Origin: Calditrichota bacterium
GTDB lineage: Bacteria; Calditrichota; Calditrichia; RBG-13-44-9
Assembly (NCBI GenBank): GCA_016934605.1
Contig: JAFGSO010000242.1
Coordinates: 1-15,376, forward strand
DNA: 15,376 nucleotides
Reading direction: 5' to 3'
A program made the translations under genes and the position numbers. The notes below the pieces were generated by a model, which worked only from the letters and a program-made list of their open reading frames with translations, made no database searches and was not told the DNA's origin. This document shows positions 7,086 to 14,167 of this stretch, in pieces (position 1 is the stretch's first letter; the number at the start of each line of letters is the position of its first letter).

Positions 7086-8210
7086 TTACAGCGGAACCCC
7101 ATAAATCCGGTACGTTTTATACGGTCTTCCGCCCATCAGCTTAGCCGCCCGAATCATCATATTATTATCTTCGAGAATCCAGGACATTTCCGCGCTGTTA
7201 TATCCGTTTTTAGTGCCCCGTTCGAATGTTTCCAGATAAAAGAGTCCGCCGATACCGGCGTGCTGCAATTCCTGTATCACTCCAAGAGTGATAACCCGCA
7301 GGCTGTTTATTTTTTTCCGGTAAATCAGAAATTTCAGCCAGCCCAGCGGAAACAGTCTCCCGTTGGGAATTTTGGCAAAAACCTGATTGTAGTCGGGGAG
7401 GGCCAGGGAAAAACCAACGGGTTTTCCCTTTATTTCGGCAATCAATACCAACCTGGGGTCAATGATTTTTTTAAAATCAGCAGCAAGGAAATCGAATTCT
7501 TCCGGAGTCATCGGAACAAATCCCCAGTTGCGGGACCAGGCATTATTGTAAATTGAGCGAATGCGCGCCAGTTCTGCCTGGAAATCGTCCATATCAACAG
7601 CCCGGATAACAACACCCAGTTTTTCCTTGGTAGCTCTGGCGACCTGAATAAGTTTATCACTGAAAATGAAACTTTCCTTATCGATCATGAAGGCCAGCAC
7701 ATCTTTCACTTTAGGAAATCCCAGCGTTTCCATAAGTTCTTGATAATACGGGGGATTATGAGTCATCATAAAATAGGGTGGAGTATCAAATCCATCGATA
7801 AGGATTCCGATTTCATCATTCGTTGATGGATTCATGGGACCCATCATGAAATCCTTACCCTTTTTCTTCAGCCATTCTCTCGCTGTATCCAGGAGGGCCC
7901 GGAAAACATTGGGATCGTCGATACCTTCCAGAAAACCGAAAAACCCGCTGTTATCCTTGTGAAAATCGTTATGCATCTGATTGGTAATTGCGGCGATTCT
8001 TCCCACCAGTTCTCCGTTTTTATAGGCAAGAAAATATTCAGCTTCTGAATGCTGAAAGAAGGGATTTTTGTTTTTATCCAGAATTTTTTTTCTGTCCATA
8101 ACCAGAGGAGGAACCCAGTTGGGATCGCCGGCATTGATCTTCCAGGCAAATTTTATGAAATCCATCAACTGCGCTTTGTTTTCCACAGATTTGATGATGA
8201 TTTCAGACAT
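7086..8210 (-). CDS. GNAT-fold acyltransferase-like protein, candidate bacterial ceramide synthase (bCerS-like)
   Basis: A 374-residue cytoplasmic protein with an apparent double-GNAT layout. The N-terminal half carries DPNWVPP (29-35), GRIAAI (70-75), GFFGFLE (89-95) and the striking GPMNPSTNDEIG (124-135). The C-terminal half has a GNAT-type strand AEIKGKPVGFSLALPD and an acyl-CoA-binding-like LGVIQELQHAGIGG near residues 315-330. No signal peptide or membrane segment is seen. It follows the Spt-like gene on the same strand by 47 bp, suggesting one operon. A GNAT-like enzyme acts as ceramide synthase in Caulobacter, so N-acylation of a sphingoid base is a reasonable but unproven function here. 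An ATG at 8210 with AGGGGA about 7 bases upstream is chosen over a TTG at 8216. Confidence 0.7.
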   Translation of the reverse strand: MSEIIIKSVENKAQLMDFIKFAWKINAGDPNWVPPLVMDRKKILDKNKNPFFQHSEAEYFLAYKNGELVGRIAAITNQMHNDFHKDNSGFFGFLEGIDDPNVFRALLDTAREWLKKKGKDFMMGPMNPSTNDEIGILIDGFDTPPYFMMTHNPPYYQELMETLGFPKVKDVLAFMIDKESFIFSDKLIQVARATKEKLGVVIRAVDMDDFQAELARIRSIYNNAWSRNWGFVPMTPEEFDFLAADFKKIIDPRLVLIAEIKGKPVGFSLALPDYNQVFAKIPNGRLFPLGWLKFLIYRKKINSLRVITLGVIQELQHAGIGGLFYLETFERGTKNGYNSAEMSWILEDNNMMIRAAKLMGGRPYKTYRIYGVPL

Positions 8211-8257
8211 TTTCAATCCCCTTTTTTTAAACGGATATGGAATAAACGGTTTCGGTG

Positions 8258-9454
8258 TCAGATGATACCCATTTCCTTACCGATCTTTTTAAATTTATCC
8301 AGAACAATATCCAGGTCACGGTCCTCATGAGTAGCCATGTAGGATGTCCGGATTAAGGCCCGATCCGGTGGTACGGCTGGACTTATCACCGGATTCGAAT
8401 AGACGCCATTTTGGAAGAGTATCGCCCAGAACTGAAAGGTTTTATCGTCATTCCCGATGATAATGGGAACGATGGGTGTTTTAGATTCCCCGGTATTGAA
8501 ACCTAGTGCCTGAAATTCACGGATCATTTTTTGACCGATTTTCTGGAGCCGATGGACGATTTGCGGTTCTTTCTGGATGATCTCCAGTGTTTTAAGCACT
8601 GTCGCAATATTGGCTGGTGGCATACTGGCACTGAAAATAAGAGGTCGTGCAAAATGTTTGATATAATGAATTACTTCCGATTTACCGGCAATAAAACCCC
8701 CCAGTGATGCAAAAGATTTACTGAATGTGCACATCACCAGGTCCACTTCATCCCATATATTATAATACTCCTGGGTACCTCGTCCGGTCTCTCCTTCTAC
8801 ACCCAGTCCGTGAGCATCGTCTACATAAACCCGTGCCCGGTATTTCCCGGCCAGTTCAACCAGTCTCGGCAGATTGACAAGGTCTCCCTCCATACTGAAC
8901 ACGCCGTCGGTGATAATCATTTTGGGGATATCGGATTCGAGTTTTGATAATACCCGCTCCAGGTCGTCCATATCGTTGTGCTTATAACGCTTGATATTAG
9001 CTCCCATGTGTAATCCGGCGGAGAGAAATATTCCATCGAAGATACTGGCGTGATTCGTCTTGTCTGTAATAATAAGATCATCTTTTGTCAGCAGGGTAGA
9101 AATAGCACCCAGATTGCTCTGGTAACCGGTACTGAAACATAAGGCTGATTCCTTTTTGACGAACGCAGCCAGTTTTTCTTCAAGTTCTTCATGGAGTTCC
9201 AGTGTTCCGTTCAGAAATCTCGATCCCGAACAGCTGGTTCCATATTTTTCGATAGCCTTTATGGCTGCTTCCTGAACCCGGGGATCTTTAGTCAGTCCCA
9301 GGTAATTGTTCGAACCGATCATGATGATTTCTTTTCCGTCCATGATCACTCGGGGACCATGATTTTCCTGGATAGGTTTGAAATAGGGATAAATTCCCAT
9401 TTCCATGGCTTCCTTGGCCCGGGTAAATTTTAAACACTTGTCAAAAATATCCAA
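8258..9454 (-). CDS. Serine palmitoyltransferase-like alpha-oxoamine synthase (PLP enzyme)
   Basis: This 398-residue fold-type I PLP enzyme belongs to the family that condenses an amino acid with an acyl thioester: Spt, Kbl and BioF. Visible residues are GSNNYLGL (47-54), GSRFLNG (77-83), His135 stacking on PLP, DGVFSMEGD (183-191), Asp212 and His215 in VDDAHGLG, PLP-binding Lys246 in TFSKSFASLGG, FSAS (274-277) and Arg369 in RTSYMATH. The N-terminal YFKPIQ and the MATH ending resemble bacterial serine palmitoyltransferases such as those of Sphingobacterium and Bacteroides more than Kbl or BioF. The start is TTG 9454, set by a strong AGGAGG (complement of 9462-9467) 7 bases upstream; no nearby in-frame ATG fits. 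The product would be 3-ketosphinganine from serine and palmitoyl-CoA or -ACP. Kbl remains the main alternative. Confidence 0.8.
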   Translation of the reverse strand: MDIFDKCLKFTRAKEAMEMGIYPYFKPIQENHGPRVIMDGKEIIMIGSNNYLGLTKDPRVQEAAIKAIEKYGTSCSGSRFLNGTLELHEELEEKLAAFVKKESALCFSTGYQSNLGAISTLLTKDDLIITDKTNHASIFDGIFLSAGLHMGANIKRYKHNDMDDLERVLSKLESDIPKMIITDGVFSMEGDLVNLPRLVELAGKYRARVYVDDAHGLGVEGETGRGTQEYYNIWDEVDLVMCTFSKSFASLGGFIAGKSEVIHYIKHFARPLIFSASMPPANIATVLKTLEIIQKEPQIVHRLQKIGQKMIREFQALGFNTGESKTPIVPIIIGNDDKTFQFWAILFQNGVYSNPVISPAVPPDRALIRTSYMATHEDRDLDIVLDKFKKIGKEMGII

Positions 9455-9671
9455 ACGTTATCCTCCTGTTTTCGGCATATATTGTGCTGAATATAAACGA
9501 ATGAGGTAGTTTTGAGAAACGAAAAATAATTTGATTACTGATTTGCTAAATACAGCCCCGATCATAGAATCAATATTAAGATTTACTCATCATCACTCTG
9601 TATATCAGAAATTCACTGAATATTGTATTTCGGTTCTATGCTAATTCCAGCTTAATTATAAAGTTATTGAT
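9455..9671. other. Intergenic region between metF and the Spt-like gene
   Basis: Apart from the ribosome binding site at its left end, this A/T-rich stretch shows nothing definite. A TATATT-like box on the - strand near 9490-9497 could serve a promoter for the Spt-like operon, but no matching -35 element is convincing. No ORF or repeat is seen. Confidence 0.4.
9462..9467 (-). promoter_or_regulatory. Ribosome binding site deciding a TTG start
   Basis: On the - strand this reads AGGAGG, a full Shine-Dalgarno match, and stands 7 bases before TTG at 9454. It is what supports the non-ATG start of the Spt-like gene. Confidence 0.85.
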
Positions 9672-10622
9672 TCATTTGAATAACAGAGACAGGAGATCCT
9701 GGGTGGCCGTTCCTTTTCCCATGGTATAAATATGGATACCGGGCACGCCAAAATCAATTAATTGTTCACAGAGTTTTTTAACATAGGCAATTCCGGCCTT
9801 TCGTGATTCAGCAGGAGTTCTGGCCTGTTCCATGCTTTCCACCAGCTCACTGGGGAGGGTAATATGGAAATCCCGGGGCAGGGAAGATAACTGACCGAGT
9901 GTGGTTATTGGTTTAATTCCTGGAAGTATTGGTACTTTTATTCCTGCAGAACGCGCCTTTTCAACAAAATCTCTATAAACATTGAACTGGAAAAACATTT
10001 GTGTGATGATATAATGAGCACCTTTATCCACCTTTTGTTTCAGAAAATAGAGATCTTTCTCGAAGTTGGGAGATTCATAGTGTTTCTCCGGATAGCCGGC
10101 TACACCGATACAAAATTTAGTCGGCTGGGCATTTTCCAGTTGTTCCAGATAAAAACCTTCATTCATATTATGAATCTGTTCAACCAGTTCACTGGCATAT
10201 TTATGGCCGTCTTTTTCCGGAATAAATATTTTTTCTCCCGGTGGTGGGTCACCCCTCACCGCAAAAATATTCTCAATACCCAGAAAATGGAGATCGATCA
10301 GAGCATCTTCCGTTTCAAATTTACTGAATCCGCCCAGAATAAAATGAGGGACTGTATCTACCTTATACCGATTGGTTACTGCAGCACAGATGCCCACAGT
10401 ACCCGGCTTCTTCCTTTTGGGAATTCGGTATATCAACCCATTTTTTTCCTCATAGACCACCTGAGGCTGATGGTAAGTGACGCTGATAAAGGCGGGATTG
10501 TAGCGGGTCAGTGGATCGATAACCTGGAAAAGCTCCTCGATACTCTGTCCTTTATTGGGTGGCGTTATCTCCAGTGAGATCATCAGATCTTTAGATTGTT
10601 TAATCGCTTCTATTACCTGCAT
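9672..10622 (-). CDS. metF: 5,10-methylenetetrahydrofolate reductase (MetF)
   Basis: MetF reduces 5,10-methylene-THF to 5-methyl-THF with a flavin cofactor, supplying methyl groups for methionine synthesis. The 316-residue protein shows the catalytic Glu18 in SLEITPP, VTYH (48-51), HFILGG from His93, the flavin/folate-binding AVRGDPP (121-127), ITQMFFQFNVY, PGIKPITT and a C-terminal HIYTMGKG in place of the usual HFYTLN. The long insertion between strands (about 128-160) and the HQPQVVYEEK segment are like the Bacteroidetes-type MetF. An AGGA-type ribosome binding site (complement of about 10632-10635) precedes the ATG at 10622. The next gene on this strand begins 217 bp downstream, so a separate transcript is likely. 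No SAM riboswitch fits upstream, where the repeat tract begins within about 70 bases. Confidence 0.95.
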   Translation of the reverse strand: MQVIEAIKQSKDLMISLEITPPNKGQSIEELFQVIDPLTRYNPAFISVTYHQPQVVYEEKNGLIYRIPKRKKPGTVGICAAVTNRYKVDTVPHFILGGFSKFETEDALIDLHFLGIENIFAVRGDPPPGEKIFIPEKDGHKYASELVEQIHNMNEGFYLEQLENAQPTKFCIGVAGYPEKHYESPNFEKDLYFLKQKVDKGAHYIITQMFFQFNVYRDFVEKARSAGIKVPILPGIKPITTLGQLSSLPRDFHITLPSELVESMEQARTPAESRKAGIAYVKKLCEQLIDFGVPGIHIYTMGKGTATQDLLSLLFK

Positions 10623-10693
10623 AATATTCCATCCTGAAAAACACTAATTATAATAAAACATTCTGTTCGAGGAAACAAATATAATTACAGACT

Positions 10694-10728
10694 GCTGGAT
10701 ACTGGATACTGGATGCTGGATGCTGGCT
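10694..10728. repeat. Heptamer tandem repeat (GCTGGAT/ACTGGAT)
   Basis: Five units with an exact 7-base period: GCTGGAT, ACTGGAT, ACTGGAT, GCTGGAT, GCTGGCT. The last unit begins the CTAAACC arm of the following hairpin. Shorter tracts of the same heptamer recur at 10787-10807 and 10873-10889. Confidence 0.85.
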
Positions 10729-10865
10729 AAACCAGGGAAGGTTTAGTCCCGACGGGTGAACCGGAGGTTGACAGGGAGTCGGGAATGCTGGATGCTGGAT
10801 GCTGGCTAAACCAGGGAAGGTTTAGTCCCGACGGGTGAACCGGAGGTTGACAGGGAGTCGGGAAT
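10709..10865. repeat. Tandem duplication, 79-base period, two copies with two hairpins each
   Basis: Bases 10709-10786 are repeated without any mismatch at 10788-10865. Each copy contains part of a heptamer tract and a perfect 7-bp hairpin CTAAACC/GGTTTAG (first copy 10727-10746, loop AGGGAA). Each also has a second inverted repeat TCCCGAC/GTCGGGA (10747-10753 with 10778-10784) enclosing 24 bases. Identity of the copies implies a recent duplication or active homogenisation. With only two units and no spacers it is not a CRISPR array. Confidence 0.9.
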
Positions 10866-10962
10866 TACGGATGCTGGATGCTGGATGCTATTGCGCCCTT
10901 ACAGGGCTTGATTCTATGGAAAGTTAAGACCTTTTTTTTCGCTCCCCAACCTCCCCCTTTCA

Positions 10963-10988
10963 TCCCCCTCCTAAATTTAGGAGGGGGA
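10963..10988. repeat. 26-base perfect palindrome, C/G-rich arms
   Basis: The left arm TCCCCCTCCTAAA (10963-10975) is the exact complement of the right arm ending at 10988, with no loop. Outside it, CCTCCCCC at 10950-10957 and GAGGGGG at 10991-10997 can pair as an imperfect outer stem. No T-run follows, so it does not look like a terminator. It resembles the C-rich inverted repeat at 26-44. Confidence 0.85.
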
Positions 10989-11070
10989 ACGAGGGGGTGG
11001 TTGAATGCCTATTCAATTGTCCCTGCGGGACAAACATAAAGATATACCATCATAATATTTTGGTCTTCTT

Positions 11071-11196
11071 ACTTTGTATTTTGTACTTTGTACTTTGTAT
11101 TTTCTTCTTATTTTCTTGTATCTTGTATCTTGTTTTCTTCTTTTTGCAGACTGTCAACTGTCAACTGCCAACTGCCAACTGTATTTTGTACTTTGT
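11071..11196. repeat. T-rich heptamer tandem repeats
   Basis: Three different 7-base units follow one another: ACTTTGT/ATTTTGT (11071-11105, about five units), CTTGTAT (11115-11135, three units) and ACTGTCA/ACTGCCA (11150-11181, four and a half units). ATTTTGT/ACTTTGT then returns at 11183-11196. A looser CTTGTAT-like tract with 7-8-base spacing continues to about 11250. The strong T over A bias on this strand is shared by all of them. Confidence 0.85.
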
Positions 11197-11340
11197 ATTT
11201 TTTACTCACTCTCTTGTTTTCTTGTATCTTGTAATCTTGTCCTCTTGCCTTTCTGATTCCAATCTAATTGAGAATGCAATTGTTTTTAAATGAAAAATTG
11301 TGAAAATTAAAAACCAGTGTGTAAGTAACGTTTGAAACCT

Positions 11341-12324
11341 ATGGCTCATGTATTTCTGACCGGGGCAACCGGTTTTATCGGCAGTTTTGTTGCAGAACAT
11401 CTCATAAAAAACGGACATCGGGTTACCTGCCTGATCAGGCCTACCAGCTCGACCAGATGGCTTAAGCAACTGCCGGTGGAGTACTGTGTGGGATCCTTGA
11501 ATGATCCTGCCGCCTGCCGGGATCCCATACAATCTGCAGATGTCGTTATCCACACCGCCGGAATCACTAAAGCCAGAACGGAAAAAGAATATTACCATGG
11601 GAATGTGGAAACGACCCGGCAGTTGTTATCAGGGATCAGAGATTATGGGCATTCACTTAAACGGTTTGTTCATATCAGCAGCCAGGCCGCCGTGGGACCA
11701 TCGTTGTCCGAAAATCCGGTCGATGAAAATAGTCCTCCTCATCCGGTCACTCATTACGGGAAAAGTAAACTGCTCAGCGAAAAGGTTGTTCATTCTTTCT
11801 CCAATGATATACCGGTAACTATCATCAGGCCTCCGTCGGTGTACGGACCGCGGGACAGAGAGGTGTACAAAATATTCAGAAGTATTAAAATGGGAATCAA
11901 TGCCATGGTAGGATCGGTGGATCAGCTGGTAAGCCTGGTCTTTGTGGAAGATCTGGCCCGTGGAGTGACTAAGGCAGCCTTTTCTCCTGCCGCCAGGGGC
12001 GAAATTTATTTTCTCTGCGAAGAAATTCCCTACCATTGGTCGGAAGTAGCTGATTTGACAGGACGGTTGATGAACAAGAAATATATCACCCTTCGTATTC
12101 CAATTCCACTGGTACACCTCTTTGCCTTTATTTTCGAGAAATTAGCTGGTACCATTGGAAAAGCCACCATTCTGAACAGAGATAAAATAAAAGAAATCAG
12201 ACAACCATACTGGGTGATTTCTCCCCGTAAAGCTCAGAAAGATTTTGACTATAAGACAGAATATCCACTGGAAAAAGGACTGAGAAAAACTATTGATTGG
12301 TACCGTGAAAATGGTTGGTTATGA
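11341..12324 (+). CDS. Extended-SDR NAD(P)-dependent reductase/epimerase, candidate CerR-like
   Basis: A 327-residue Rossmann-fold protein of the extended short-chain dehydrogenase (NAD-dependent epimerase/dehydratase) family. It has the nucleotide-binding GATGFIG (8-14), the active-site serine region SSQAA (113-117), Tyr139 and Lys143 in YGKSK, and RPPSVYGPRD (163-172) closing the substrate side. The C-terminal third contains a hydrophobic segment, IPLVHLFAFIF (about 255-265), that might touch the membrane. The substrate cannot be read from sequence. Family members include sugar epimerases and the bacterial 3-ketosphinganine reductase CerR, and the nearby Spt-like gene makes CerR an attractive guess. 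ATG 11341 is preferred over TTG 11332, which would add MKP; neither has a clear ribosome binding site. bshC follows 175 bp downstream. Confidence 0.85.
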   Translation: MAHVFLTGATGFIGSFVAEHLIKNGHRVTCLIRPTSSTRWLKQLPVEYCVGSLNDPAACRDPIQSADVVIHTAGITKARTEKEYYHGNVETTRQLLSGIRDYGHSLKRFVHISSQAAVGPSLSENPVDENSPPHPVTHYGKSKLLSEKVVHSFSNDIPVTIIRPPSVYGPRDREVYKIFRSIKMGINAMVGSVDQLVSLVFVEDLARGVTKAAFSPAARGEIYFLCEEIPYHWSEVADLTGRLMNKKYITLRIPIPLVHLFAFIFEKLAGTIGKATILNRDKIKEIRQPYWVISPRKAQKDFDYKTEYPLEKGLRKTIDWYRENGWL

Positions 12325-12430
12325 ACCAAAAGATAAGGTTAAAAATATTGATGTTTTAATCCTTTTTCCATTAGCTAAATAGTATATTTACAATATTTTA
12401 CATTTTTTGTATTCTTTGAAATCTGCGTGC

Positions 12431-12446
12431 CGAAGGTATTCCTTCG
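12431..12446. repeat. Small perfect hairpin upstream of bshC
   Basis: CGAAGG (12431-12436), loop TATT, CCTTCG (12441-12446). It lies 54 bases before the bshC ATG and is not followed by a T-run. It sits within a stretch containing two related phrases, AATCTGCGTGC-like at 12420-12430 and AATCCGTGC at 12451-12459. Whether it is a leader structure or a repeat remnant is not known. Confidence 0.4.
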
Positions 12447-12499
12447 AGATAATCCGTGCTGAAAAAATCTACGAATTGTTTAAATAATGTGGAAATAAG

Positions 12500-14137
12500 A
12501 TGACTTTTAATACGGAAATAATATCAGTAGAAGAAGAGCCTGATCTTTTTTCTGCTTATATTTATCAATTTCAGCGGGTGAAGTCTTTATTTTCCTGGGA
12601 TCCTTCCGGAAATCTGAACGGTGCACTTCAGGCAAGAATTAATGCATATTCCGCTCGTCCGGAGATGATTCAGATTTTAAAAAATCAGAATTCTTCTTAT
12701 AAATTATCTGAAAGTACTATTCATAATCTCGAAAAATTGTCACAAGATAACTGCCTGGCGGTTGTTACCGGGCAGCAGGCCGGACTCTTCTCAGGTCCGC
12801 TTTATACTATTTACAAGATACTGACTGTCATAAAACTGTGCTCAAAACTGGAGTCAGAATATTCCGATTTTTCTTTCGTTCCCTTATTCTGGATGGAAGT
12901 AGGTGACAGTGATTACAGAGAAATCAATCATATTCATATATTGGATGCGGCCAATCAGCTGCGCCGTCTGAAATTGCCGGATACCCCGGAAGATTTTCGT
13001 TCGGTTTATCTGCGTGATTTGCCTGCGGAGATAAATGATATTCATAAGGAATTGCGTGAAATTTTTGTGCCCAACGATTTCAGGGATAACATACTGAATC
13101 GAGTAGAGGAAATTTTCGCTCCCGGCAAAAAAATTCCGCAGGCATTTGCAGAATGGATCTATGAGCTTTTGGGAGAATTCGGAGTGATTGTGCTGAATCC
13201 CACCGATCCGGAGTTTTCATCAATGGCCAGACCAGTATTTAAGAGCGCATTGGAAGGGCAGAGTACAATTCAGCATGAATTTGAACAGGTGAATCAGGAG
13301 CTGGAAAATGGGGGATTTCATTCCCAGATACGTATGGAAAACAACCAGACACTCCTCTTCTATCGCGGTGATAATAACGCGCGTCTTCGCGTAGATGTGG
13401 ATCCACCCGGGCGCAACTATATTTTACGGTCTCCTGAGAAGTCTGTTAAAATTTCCTGTGACGAACTTTTCCGCCAACTGGACGCACACCCCGAAAAGTT
13501 CACCCCAAATGTGGCACTTCGTCCCCTGATACAGGACTGGTTGCTGCCAACAGCCTTGTATGTGGGTGGTCCCGGCGAAATCAGTTATGCCGCCCAGCTC
13601 AAGCCGCTTTATCAGTTGTTGAAGGTAGCGCAACCGGTTTTTTATCCAAGAGTTCGCCTTACTCTGCTGGAAAAGAAAATTCAGAAAGCATTGGAAAAAA
13701 CCGGCCTGAATTATCAGGAAATATTTCGGTACCGCAAAAAGCTGGTCCCTTTCTGGATTCAGCATAAATCAGATCAGAGAGTTAACCATGAAATTGATTC
13801 CGCCACTTTTGCGATCCAGAATATACTGGACCGATTGAATCAAAATGTGATAAATATCGATCCCACACTGGAATCTGCATTTGAAAAAACCTCAGAACAT
13901 ATTCAGGATGGCATTAACCGTTTGCGAGAAAGGGTGACCGAGGCAGCCTCCAGAAAAATGGAAAATGAGATCCGCCAGGTTGAGAAAGTATCCTCCAATC
14001 TTTTTCCGGAAGGGATTTTTCAGGAAAGAATGCTGAATATTGTTCAATATCTGGTGAAATACGGACCCGATTTTATAAATGAATTATATAAATCGTTGAA
14101 TGTGGAACAATTTGATCATCAATTAATTATCTTTTAG
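12500..14137 (+). CDS. bshC: Putative cysteine ligase BshC (bacillithiol biosynthesis)
   Basis: BshC adds cysteine to glucosaminyl-malate in the last step of bacillithiol synthesis, a low-molecular-weight thiol used in redox buffering. The 545-residue length is normal. Recognisable segments are TGQQAGLFSGPLYTIYK (90-106), VPLFWMEVGDSDYREINH (127-144), LPTALYVGGPGEISYAAQL (349-366), YPRVRLTLLEKK (382-393) and a C-terminal helical/coiled-coil part (about 430-500) ending in SNLFPEGIFQERMLN. In the second segment the usual EDHD core reads GDSD, so the conserved histidine is replaced by serine; function may be altered. bshA and bshB are not in the window. ATG 12500 has only a weak GGAA upstream. 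A signal-peptide protein follows 30 bp later, possibly in the same transcript. Confidence 0.92.
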   Translation: MTFNTEIISVEEEPDLFSAYIYQFQRVKSLFSWDPSGNLNGALQARINAYSARPEMIQILKNQNSSYKLSESTIHNLEKLSQDNCLAVVTGQQAGLFSGPLYTIYKILTVIKLCSKLESEYSDFSFVPLFWMEVGDSDYREINHIHILDAANQLRRLKLPDTPEDFRSVYLRDLPAEINDIHKELREIFVPNDFRDNILNRVEEIFAPGKKIPQAFAEWIYELLGEFGVIVLNPTDPEFSSMARPVFKSALEGQSTIQHEFEQVNQELENGGFHSQIRMENNQTLLFYRGDNNARLRVDVDPPGRNYILRSPEKSVKISCDELFRQLDAHPEKFTPNVALRPLIQDWLLPTALYVGGPGEISYAAQLKPLYQLLKVAQPVFYPRVRLTLLEKKIQKALEKTGLNYQEIFRYRKKLVPFWIQHKSDQRVNHEIDSATFAIQNILDRLNQNVINIDPTLESAFEKTSEHIQDGINRLRERVTEAASRKMENEIRQVEKVSSNLFPEGIFQERMLNIVQYLVKYGPDFINELYKSLNVEQFDHQLIIF

Positions 14138-14167
14138 TGTAGGCTTTCCAAATATGTTATAAGAGCG

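Larger units (their letters stand above)
10623..11340. other. Long repeat-rich intergenic region between divergent metF and SDR genes
   Basis: About 700 bp without a supportable gene. The order is: GCTGGAT/ACTGGAT heptamers with a duplicated hairpin element (10694-10889), a small GCCCT/AGGGC hairpin (10895-10907), a C-rich palindrome (10963-10988), then T-rich heptamer tracts (11071-11196) and cttgt-type repeats up to about 11250. ORFs at 10997-11293 and 11074-11256 simply read through these repeats and are rejected. Promoters for metF and the SDR gene must lie near the two ends but are not clear. Confidence 0.8.

Noticed and set aside
9999..10577. 192-codon ORF antisense to metF
   Set aside because: It lies fully opposite metF, whose motifs are intact; no domain or ribosome binding site is seen.
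10623..10693. SAM-type riboswitch upstream of metF
   Set aside because: The leader is short and A/T-rich and shows no multi-helix aptamer or terminator pair.
10709..10865. CRISPR array
   Set aside because: There are only two long identical units directly abutting, with no unique spacers and no cas genes.
10997..11293. Hydrophobic ORFs in the metF-SDR gap
   Set aside because: The apparent membrane-like sequence is only translated T-rich heptamer repeats.
12431..12446. Intrinsic terminator after the SDR gene
   Set aside because: The hairpin is short, more than 100 bases past the stop codon and not followed by a T-run.
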